Shown here: positions 1 to 5,920 of the stretch, in pieces
How the letters are laid out: every line of letters begins with the position of its first letter
Position numbering within the stretch: position 1 is the stretch's first letter
Assembly: GCA_910588235.1 (NCBI GenBank)
Contig: CAJUOQ010000038.1
Coordinates: 1 to 18,778 of the forward strand
Length of the DNA stretch: 18,778 nt
Direction of reading: 5' to 3'
Source: an uncultured Atopostipes sp.
Lineage (GTDB): Bacteria > Bacillota > Bacilli > Lactobacillales > Carnobacteriaceae_A
Notes under the pieces: generated by a model
The model's database searches: none
What the model was told of the DNA's origin: nothing
The model's input: the letters and a program-made list of their open reading frames with translations, nothing else
Translations under genes and position numbers: made by a program

Positions 1-69
1 GCATAAATTAATTTTGTAAAACTGCCTCTTAAATTAGAGGTATGAATTATTCAGGTTTTTAAATACTTT

Positions 70-98
70 TTGACGAAACCGAAAGTTCAGGGTATAAT
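70..98 (+). promoter_or_regulatory. Sigma-A type promoter of the CoADR-rhodanese gene
   Basis: A -35 box TTGACG (70-75) and a perfect -10 box TATAAT (93-98) are separated by 17 bp. This is close to the vegetative consensus, so transcription should begin near 104-106 and give a leader of about 48 nt. Seen directly; activity is inferred. Confidence 0.8.
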
Positions 99-109
99 GT
101 GACCGCATC

Positions 110-125
110 CGTGAGGTGTATCACA
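110..125. promoter_or_regulatory. CRP/FNR-like inverted repeat in the leader
   Basis: The sequence CGTGA, six bases, then TCACA forms an inverted repeat that differs by one base from the TGTGA-N6-TCACA core recognised by Crp/Fnr-family proteins. It lies just downstream of the expected transcription start, where a bound protein would more likely repress than activate. A second TGTGA begins at 98. Short repeats like this occur by chance, so this is only a candidate. Confidence 0.22.
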
Positions 126-152
126 ACTTAACAAAAGAATTGGGGATATATT

Positions 153-1826
153 ATGAAAATAGTCATTATTGGAGGGGTGGCGGCAGGAACGAATGCTGCT
201 GTTCGAGCGAGAAGAAACTCAGAAGAAGCCGAAATTGTCATTTACGATCGAGACGTAGATGTCGCGCATGCTGGTTTCGCAACACATTATGCAGTCGGCG
301 GTCAAGTAGATAGTATGGACGATCTAGTACCTAAAAAACCAAAATGGTTCAAAGAATATTACAATATTGATGTGCACACAAGCCACGAAGTTACAAGCAT
401 TGACCATGAACGTAAGACGGTCTTTGTTAAAAACTTAACGACAGATGAAGAATTTGAAGATACTTATGATGCCTTAGTCTTTGCAAATGGAACCGTCTTT
501 GGAGTCCCTCCTGTTTTTCGAGGGCGAGAATTTGATAATCTATTCCAAATAAAAAATGTCCAGCGAGGTCGAAAATTACAAAACTATATTAATGAAACAA
601 ACCCTAAAACAGCGGTTGTTATTGGAACAGGTTATATCGGCTTAGGTGTTTCTGAGCAATTAACAAAAGCAGGTATAAAAGTCCGCACCTTGGATTTCTT
701 AAAATATCCGATGGCACAGTTAGATCATGATATGTCGACCTATATTGCGGACATTCTTGAAGAAAATGACGTTAAATTCCATGGCAACGAGGGGGTTGTG
801 GAGTTAACAGCGAATGGAAAGTATCTAGAACATGTTATCACCTCACAAGGCAACGACTATGAAGCCGATCTATACATTTTAGCAACGGGCGTTCGTCCAA
901 ATACTGCGCTTGCTGAGTCGATTGGTGTTGAGTTAGGAGAAACGCGGGCAATTGCCGTGAATGATAAAATGGAAACAAATCTTCCAGGTGTATATGCGGT
1001 TGGAGATGTAGCAGAAGCTTACCATGCGATTACAAAAGAACCGATGTATTTACCTCTAGCCACAACTGCTACGAAAATGGGAAGAATTGCTGGAGATGTT
1101 ATCACAGGTGGCGATTTAAGATTTAGAGGAATCTTAGGAACTTCAGCGGTCAGATTATTTGGGCAAACCATTGCAGCTACAGGGATGACCGAAATTGCTG
1201 CTCGTGAAAAAGGCTATGATCCAGTAGTTCTTACTACGACCCAACCAGACGTTTTGAAATTCATGGGTGGAAAAGACATGTTGATTAAAGCGGTTGCAGA
1301 TCCTGAAACAGAGACTTTGTTAGGGGTACAAATGATTGGTCCAGAAGGGGTTGAAAGAAGAATTGATGTCTTTGCGACAGCCATGACGCTAGGCGCGAAA
1401 GTTTCTGATCTTTTCCATTTAGACTTAGCTTTTACGCCACCAATTTCAACGCCGAAAGACCCTGTAATGTACACAGGTATGGCTTTAACTAATGCGCTTG
1501 ATAACTCGCCATTAATTATGCCGGAGGATTTAGTCCAGATGATGGAGGAAAAAGAAGAAGTCGTTATCGTAGATGTTCGCAATGAAGAAGCTTATGAAAA
1601 AGAACATATAGAAGATGCGATCAATATTCCTCTTAAATCATTAAGAGAAAATATGGATCAATTAGATCCAGAGAAACGGACCGTCGTTTATTGTAATTCG
1701 GGTCAAACTTCTTATAATGCGCAAAGAATTTTATTGAATAATGAGTTTAAGGAAGTTTATAATTTATCAGGTGGAAATAATAACTACCAAATCGTTTTAA
1801 AAGATATCCAAAAAAATAGAGAATAG
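153..1826 (+). CDS. CoA-disulfide reductase-like FAD/NAD(P) oxidoreductase fused to a rhodanese domain
   Basis: The 557-residue protein has the architecture of CoA-disulfide or persulfide reductases with a C-terminal rhodanese domain (CoADR-RHD/Npsr). The N-terminal FAD motif is GGVAAG (7-12), the NAD(P)H motif is GTGYIG (158-163), and a second FAD motif ends in VGD (283-285). A dimerisation domain follows, then a rhodanese domain from about residue 460. The rhodanese loop CNSGQTS is intact, with its cysteine at 514. The redox cysteine that Nox and CoADR carry at position 42/43 is absent: the aligned segment reads AHAGFATHYAVGG, with Phe42 in that place. Flavin-dependent disulfide chemistry by the normal mechanism is therefore doubtful, and the true substrate is unknown. 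The ATG at 153 follows GGGG at 142-145. The gene stands alone between its own promoter and terminator. The family is secure; the activity is not. Confidence 0.88.
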   Translation: MKIVIIGGVAAGTNAAVRARRNSEEAEIVIYDRDVDVAHAGFATHYAVGGQVDSMDDLVPKKPKWFKEYYNIDVHTSHEVTSIDHERKTVFVKNLTTDEEFEDTYDALVFANGTVFGVPPVFRGREFDNLFQIKNVQRGRKLQNYINETNPKTAVVIGTGYIGLGVSEQLTKAGIKVRTLDFLKYPMAQLDHDMSTYIADILEENDVKFHGNEGVVELTANGKYLEHVITSQGNDYEADLYILATGVRPNTALAESIGVELGETRAIAVNDKMETNLPGVYAVGDVAEAYHAITKEPMYLPLATTATKMGRIAGDVITGGDLRFRGILGTSAVRLFGQTIAATGMTEIAAREKGYDPVVLTTTQPDVLKFMGGKDMLIKAVADPETETLLGVQMIGPEGVERRIDVFATAMTLGAKVSDLFHLDLAFTPPISTPKDPVMYTGMALTNALDNSPLIMPEDLVQMMEEKEEVVIVDVRNEEAYEKEHIEDAINIPLKSLRENMDQLDPEKRTVVYCNSGQTSYNAQRILLNNEFKEVYNLSGGNNNYQIVLKDIQKNRE

Positions 1827-1842
1827 ATCTATTCTTTCATCG

Positions 1843-1889
1843 AAGGCTTTTGTTATTAAAAGAACCATTTAATAATAAAAGTCTTTTTT
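1843..1889 (+). terminator. Rho-independent terminator after the CoADR-rhodanese gene
   Basis: An 18-bp stem (1843-1860 with 1868-1885, two G-U pairs) closes a 7-nt loop and runs into six T at 1884-1889. It sits 17 nt after the stop codon. Confidence 0.88.
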
Positions 1890-2055
1890 GTATCATAAGG
1901 GAAAGGTGTGGAATAAAAACAAACCGTAACTTTTAAGGTTGAAGGTAGTTTCTCGGTCGATATATGTTAAAATAACCATCATAATCGTTTATACGTTATA
2001 AAAAAAGTTTATTTTGAGAGCTATTTTTAAAAGATTTATTTAGAAAGGGAAGCAG

Positions 2056-3207
2056 GTGGACGCCATGGACCAATCTGAACAAGATAAAAGAACGAGAGTT
2101 GGAATTGGCGCCGGCTTAGTTGGTTTATTTGTCAATTTAGTACTTGTGATTATTAAGCTAATTGCTGGTTTTACGGCGAATAGTGTTTCGATTTTAGCGG
2201 ATGCTATGAATAGTTTGGGGGATACGGCGGGTGCTTTGCTGACGATCGGTGGTTTTTACGTCGCAAATAAACCTCCAGATCGCGAACATCCTTATGGACA
2301 TCAGCGTGCGGAATACATTAGCGGTTTATTTACAGCGATTATTATTGTCGTTGTCGGTTTCCAATTTTTAATTTCTTCGGTTGAAAAAATATTAGATCCG
2401 ACAAGTGTTGCCAGTTCTCGCCTGGTTCTTATTTTATTAATTGTTTCTGTGTTTATCAAAATAGGGTTAGGTATTTATTATTATTATAAAAATAAACATA
2501 TGGATTATCCTTCGATTGCTATTCAAGCATTGGTTAAAGACAGTTTTTATGATACTTTAATGAACATCGTCATTATCCTTTCTTATTGGCTTGAGGTTCA
2601 GATGGATTGGTACATTGACGGTTACATAGGTGCATTGGTTGCTTTAATTATTTTATATGGTGGCGTGACTTCAATCATTGAATCCTCTAATGACTTGTTG
2701 GGAACAAGACCGGATGCAGAGTTAATTGATCGGATGCAGACATTACTAGACTCTTATAATAAATTAGTGGGCTATCATGATTTAATTCTTCATAAATATG
2801 GCCCAAATAAAATATTTGCTACTGTCGATATTGAAATTGACTCGCGTTGGAATCTTGTTGAAGCACATAAAATCATTGATACCATTGAAAAAGATTTTGC
2901 TAAAGAGTTCGATATTAAACTTGTGGGCCATTTAGATCCGGTAGAGTTAGATGATGAAGAACAAAATGCCATCTATGCCGTTATTAAGAAAACTCTGAAA
3001 TCTTATAATCATAAATTTCATTTTCATGATTTTCGTTTAGAAGAACAAAATGGGCAACAAGAAATTGTATTCGATGTGACGGTTCCAGATTCTGTCGAAG
3101 CAAGTGATCTTGAGCTTCATGAAATGATTACGAAAGATTTGTCGGAAGAATTAAACCGATATCCAATCCGTATTCACTTTGATCGCGATTACTTTTTAAA
3201 AGAATAA
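2056..3207 (+). CDS. mntE: Cation diffusion facilitator, manganese-type efflux protein
   Basis: This 383-residue integral membrane protein belongs to the CDF family, which exports divalent metals in exchange for protons. Hydrophobic segments fill roughly residues 15-205; the rest is the cytoplasmic dimerisation domain. The transport-site motifs are NSLGD (Asn52, Asp56) in TM2 and DSFYD (Asp162, Asp166) in TM5. An Asn-Asp-Asp-Asp quartet is the pattern of the manganese CDF clade (MntE, MneP/MneS), whereas zinc CDFs have His in TM5. The family segment KPPDREHPYGH follows TM2. The GTG at 2056 is chosen because GAAAGGGA lies five bases upstream; an in-frame ATG at 2065 is a possible alternative. 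The gene is alone between terminators. I see no yybP-ykoY manganese riboswitch upstream. Family is very sure; metal choice is inferred from the quartet. Confidence 0.88.
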   Translation: MDAMDQSEQDKRTRVGIGAGLVGLFVNLVLVIIKLIAGFTANSVSILADAMNSLGDTAGALLTIGGFYVANKPPDREHPYGHQRAEYISGLFTAIIIVVVGFQFLISSVEKILDPTSVASSRLVLILLIVSVFIKIGLGIYYYYKNKHMDYPSIAIQALVKDSFYDTLMNIVIILSYWLEVQMDWYIDGYIGALVALIILYGGVTSIIESSNDLLGTRPDAELIDRMQTLLDSYNKLVGYHDLILHKYGPNKIFATVDIEIDSRWNLVEAHKIIDTIEKDFAKEFDIKLVGHLDPVELDDEEQNAIYAVIKKTLKSYNHKFHFHDFRLEEQNGQQEIVFDVTVPDSVEASDLELHEMITKDLSEELNRYPIRIHFDRDYFLKE

Positions 3208-3211
3208 ATAG

Positions 3212-3252
3212 ATAAAGACTTTAAATTCAAAAAGAGGATTTAAAGTCTTTAT
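3212..3252. terminator. Terminator hairpin between convergent mntE-like and DUF1538 genes
   Basis: A 15-bp perfect stem (3212-3226 with 3238-3252) closes an 11-nt loop just after the mntE-like stop codon. Both flanks are T/A rich, so it could serve either direction, although the U-run on the plus strand is short. Confidence 0.7.
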
Positions 3253-3258
3253 ACATTC

Positions 3259-3303
3259 AAAACACCTTACTAGTCCCTTCATAGGAAACGAATAAGATGT
3301 TTT
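3259..3303 (-). terminator. Second hairpin, best for the minus-strand DUF1538 transcript
   Basis: Arms of 11 nt (3259-3269 and 3293-3303) pair completely on the minus strand with one G-U, but contain a C-A mismatch on the plus strand. The 23-nt loop is long. The hairpin begins 11 nt beyond the DUF1538 stop, and the stem ends in four U, which suggests a minus-strand terminator. Confidence 0.5.
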
Positions 3304-3314
3304 TATTATTCACT

Positions 3315-4769
3315 TTATGATTTTGAACGTATATTATAGGAGACGCCTAGTATTTGGACGGTGATGATCGGGGTAAGAGCGATAAACGCAATGACACCAA
3401 AAGCGTCTAGTGCATCTGCAGTCGAAATATAATTCGCTGCACCTTGAGCAAAAGCCAATATAAAAGTAACCGCCATCGGTCCAGACGCTACCCCTCCTGC
3501 ATCGAAAGCAATTCCTGTGAAAATTGGAGGGGAGAAGAAAGAGAGAACAATAGCAAGAACAAAACCAGGAAGAAGAACATGCCAAACTTCAAAACCTCCT
3601 AATGAAATGCGCAGCATAGAAAGACCCACGGCAATACCTACACCTAGTGATAATGCAGACATGAGAATCGGCTTTTTAATTTGTCCATTACTGACTTCAC
3701 TCACTTGGTCTCCAAGCACTTGAACAGCAGGTTCAGCTAGTACCACGACGAGACCTAAAATCAATCCAATAATAATTAACCACCACATTCCATAGGTAGC
3801 TATTTCACTTCCTAAAAAGTGCCCCATATCCATAAAGCCTTCATTGACTCCGATGAGAAACATGGTTAAGCCGATAACTGTGTAGCCGAAGCCTTTAAAA
3901 ATCTTCATTAATTCACTTTTTTCTGTTTTAAATGTTAGCCAGTTCATGATTAAAAATAAAATAATAATAGGAAGTAGGGCAATGAAGGATTCTAAGAAAG
4001 TAGGGCCGATTGCCGATATAATCGGTGAGATAACATCATCAGTATATTCATATTGCACATCAGCTGCTTGAATATCACTTTGAGTGAATAACACGAGTAA
4101 AAAAACGGCAATAATTGGGCCCGTGCTCATGGCACCGACCAGACCGAAAGAATTTTCATTCGCTTCATCTCCACCTTTACGAGCAGCAATACTTGCGGAA
4201 AGCACTAAAACAAAAGGAGTCGTTAACGCACCTGTTGTTGCACCCGAAGCATCAAAGGCCATCGCAATGGTACCTTCATCGGCGAAAAAGGCTAAGATAA
4301 AAATAGCAATATAAATGATTAAAAAGAACTTGCTAATGGAGAAGTTATGCATAAGGCGGAAAACGCCAAATGCAATCATAATACCGACACCAATCGAAAC
4401 AGCAACAACAACGATGGGCGCAATTAAAAGTCCACCCGTTGCTGTTTCGATTTCTTGGCCTAAGATTAATAAATCAGGTTCAGCCACAGTTACCGAAAAC
4501 CCCAAGATAAAACTAATAAAAGCAATCAGCCACCTGGATGCTGTTTCAGCAACCGTGTTCCCAAACTTTTTTCCTGCGGGTTCCATTCCTGTTTCAATAC
4601 CATACAAAAAAATTCCTAAACCTACAATAATCAATAGAGCTCCGAGAATAAAACTCCACATCATTGACGAAGTAATATCAACCACAAATAATGATAAAAG
4701 GATTACAATAATCACTACTGGCGACACGGACATCAATGTTTCTTTAAACGATTCTTTTAATATCTTCAT
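3315..4769 (-). CDS. DUF1538 family multi-pass membrane protein, internally duplicated
   Basis: The 484-residue, very hydrophobic protein matches the DUF1538 pattern, whose function I do not know. It consists of two homologous halves offset by 249-250 residues. LYGIETGMEP (55-64) corresponds to LIGVNEGFMD (305-314). AEPDLLILG (96-104) corresponds to AEPAVQVLG (345-353). FDASGATTG (172-180) corresponds to FDAGGVASG (422-430). The repeated Ala-Glu-Pro and Phe-Asp-Ala-Gly loops inside membrane segments look like paired re-entrant or substrate-binding elements of a transporter with pseudo-twofold symmetry; that is inference. A soluble acidic loop around 230-248 joins the halves. The ATG at 4769 follows AAAGGATG. 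It is divergent from licT and has no operon partner here, so context gives no substrate. Family assignment rests on remembered sequence features. Confidence 0.85.
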   Translation of the reverse strand: MKILKESFKETLMSVSPVVIIVILLSLFVVDITSSMMWSFILGALLIIVGLGIFLYGIETGMEPAGKKFGNTVAETASRWLIAFISFILGFSVTVAEPDLLILGQEIETATGGLLIAPIVVVAVSIGVGIMIAFGVFRLMHNFSISKFFLIIYIAIFILAFFADEGTIAMAFDASGATTGALTTPFVLVLSASIAARKGGDEANENSFGLVGAMSTGPIIAVFLLVLFTQSDIQAADVQYEYTDDVISPIISAIGPTFLESFIALLPIIILFLIMNWLTFKTEKSELMKIFKGFGYTVIGLTMFLIGVNEGFMDMGHFLGSEIATYGMWWLIIIGLILGLVVVLAEPAVQVLGDQVSEVSNGQIKKPILMSALSLGVGIAVGLSMLRISLGGFEVWHVLLPGFVLAIVLSFFSPPIFTGIAFDAGGVASGPMAVTFILAFAQGAANYISTADALDAFGVIAFIALTPIITVQILGVSYNIRSKS

Positions 4770-4800
4770 CGGTCACATCCTTTTTATTTGGTTACTATTT

Positions 4801-4829
4801 ATCATACCAAAACTGATAGACAAATAGTA
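4801..4829 (-). promoter_or_regulatory. Putative extended -10 promoter for the DUF1538 gene
   Basis: On the minus strand TGGTATGAT (4801-4809) gives an extended -10 element (TG, one base, TATGAT). The -35 position (4824-4829) matches poorly. It would start transcription about 25 nt before the ATG. Plausible, not strong. Confidence 0.4.
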
Positions 4830-4861
4830 AAAGATCAGCTTATAAGATGAGACTTATGATT

Positions 4862-4884
4862 GGAGAAGGAAACGAAACTTCTCC
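4862..4884. repeat. Inverted repeat next to the licT promoter
   Basis: GGAGAAG (4862-4868) and CTTCTCC (4878-4884) form perfect 7-bp arms around GAAACGAAA. The repeat abuts the -35 box of the bgl promoter and lies between the divergent promoters. It could be an operator or a terminator remnant; there is no T-run in either direction. Confidence 0.4.
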
Positions 4885-4913
4885 TTGAAATGTAAAAAGA
4901 AAACGTGTACAAT
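4885..4913 (+). promoter_or_regulatory. Promoter of the licT-bglP-bglA-bglA operon
   Basis: TTGAAA (4885-4890) and TACAAT (4908-4913) are separated by 17 bp and are close to the vegetative consensus. Transcription would start near 4920, a few bases before the RAT, as expected for a LicT-controlled leader. Confidence 0.78.
4897..4911. promoter_or_regulatory. Candidate cre (CcpA) site over the bgl promoter
   Basis: AAGAAAACGTGTACA matches the catabolite-responsive consensus WTGNAARCGNWWWCA at 13 of 15 positions, including the central CG. It lies in the spacer and -10 box, where CcpA would block RNA polymerase. This fits glucose repression of a beta-glucoside operon; not proven. Confidence 0.45.
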
Positions 4914-4926
4914 AAAATCATGATAT

Positions 4927-4955
4927 GGATTGTGACTGGTAAAGCAGGCAAAACC
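4927..4955 (+). promoter_or_regulatory. RAT: ribonucleic antiterminator bound by LicT/BglG proteins
   Basis: The leader begins GGATTGTGACTG, continues with a short loop, and ends GCAGGCAAAACC. This closely matches the 29-nt LicT/BglG-type antiterminator hairpin: outer GG/CC and TT/AA pairs, inner CTG/CAG pairs, purine internal loops. Its 3' part (4950-4955) is shared with the base of the terminator that follows, so the two structures exclude each other. This is direct sequence evidence for antitermination control by the licT product. Confidence 0.9.
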
Positions 4956-5034
4956 TAAATAGCATATACAATATTTGTGCCCAAAATTTTATTTTTTTGG
5001 CGTATACTTATTGTATATCTGTTTAGGTTTTTTT
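4950..5034 (+). terminator. Leader terminator overlapping the RAT
   Basis: Positions 4950-4962 pair with 5019-5031 (13 bp, one G-U). After a bulged C at 4963, 4964-4973 pair with 5009-5018 (10 bp). An apical arm can form between 4979-4986 and 4995-5001. A run of T covers 5028-5034. The lower stem uses AAACC of the RAT, so LicT-stabilised RAT would prevent it. At about 82 nt it is larger than a typical LicT-controlled terminator. Confidence 0.88.
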
Positions 5035-5057
5035 ATTTGGAAGGAGGTTATCAATGG

Positions 5058-5894
5058 GTGGAAATTGTACAAATTTTTAATAATAACGTTGTCTTAACCA
5101 CTGATCAAGAGAAGAATGAGATCGTGGTTATGGGTAAAGGGATTGGTTTTCAAAAGAAAAAGGGCGACAGGATTGATTCAAAATTAATTGATAAAAAATT
5201 TATTTTGACAGAGAATGTTGCCCAATCAATTTTTCCAGATATCTATCATCAATTATCTGAAGATGAGATTGATGTCGTTATTGAAATTATAAGTATGGCA
5301 GAGGAAAAGCTGAATGTGGAATTTCAATCGAATTTGTATATTGCGTTAGCGGATCATATTCATTATACCTTAGAACGCACAAAACAAGTCCTGCCTTTAA
5401 CGAACCCATTAAATTATGAAGTACGTAAGTATTATCCTGAAGAATATAAAGTAGGAAAAGCAGCTTTAGAACTCATTGAAAAGCGCTTAGGTATTTCGTT
5501 ATACAAAGATGAAGCTTCGTCTTTAGCTCTTCACTTTGTAACGGGTCAAAAAGAAGGGTACTTAATTTCTCAAACAGTAAAAGTGACTGAAATTGTTCAC
5601 AATATTTTAAATATCGTTCGAATTTACTTTGGGACCAACTTTGATGAAGAATCCATTTCATACGCAAGATTTTTAACCCATGTGCAGTACTTTGCGCATC
5701 GAGTCGTTTTTGGTGAACAAAAAGGAACTACGGATTCGTTTCTCTATGAACAAGTTCAGAAGTCTTATCCAGAAACTTTTGAATGCGTCCTTCGAATTAA
5801 GCAATTTATTGAAACGACTTATGATTTTGAAATGGGTGAAGATGAACAAGTTTACTTAACTATTCATATTGAACGGATTTTAAAAAACGAATAA
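5058..5894 (+). CDS. licT: Transcriptional antiterminator of the BglG/LicT family
   Basis: This RNA-binding regulator lets transcription pass the leader terminator when beta-glucosides are present. From the GTG at 5058 it is 278 residues, close to the usual length of LicT. An N-terminal co-antiterminator (CAT) domain (about 1-56, with FNNNVV and MGKGIGFQKK) binds the RAT. Two PRD domains follow, carrying the regulatory histidines His100 and His159 (PRD1) and His208 and His270 (PRD2). The first two numbers are the same as in B. subtilis LicT, which supports the GTG start. AAGGAGG at 5041-5047 lies ten bases upstream. The ATG at 5054 is out of frame, and an upstream in-frame start at 4977 falls inside the terminator. 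PRD phosphorylation by BglP and HPr would couple activity to sugar supply and carbon catabolite control (family knowledge). First gene of the operon, 26 nt before bglP. Confidence 0.93.
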   Translation: MEIVQIFNNNVVLTTDQEKNEIVVMGKGIGFQKKKGDRIDSKLIDKKFILTENVAQSIFPDIYHQLSEDEIDVVIEIISMAEEKLNVEFQSNLYIALADHIHYTLERTKQVLPLTNPLNYEVRKYYPEEYKVGKAALELIEKRLGISLYKDEASSLALHFVTGQKEGYLISQTVKVTEIVHNILNIVRIYFGTNFDEESISYARFLTHVQYFAHRVVFGEQKGTTDSFLYEQVQKSYPETFECVLRIKQFIETTYDFEMGEDEQVYLTIHIERILKNE

Positions 5895-5920
5895 AACTAA
5901 AACAGATAGGAGCAAGAAAA

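Noticed and set aside
25..40. Hairpin CCTCT/AGAGG at the left edge
   Set aside because: Only 5 bp and no adjoining T-run; too weak to call a terminator.
116..313. Open frame of 65 codons overlapping the start of the flavoprotein gene
   Set aside because: Its translation is rich in Arg, Cys and Ser as expected from reading a real gene in the wrong frame, and the flavoprotein frame is clearly coding.
1890..2055. Manganese riboswitch (yybP-ykoY) ahead of the CDF gene
   Set aside because: I looked for its conserved purine-rich loops and did not find them.
4977..5057. Upstream in-frame extension of licT
   Set aside because: It lies within the leader terminator, and the GTG start at 5058 has the ribosome site and gives the LicT histidine numbering.
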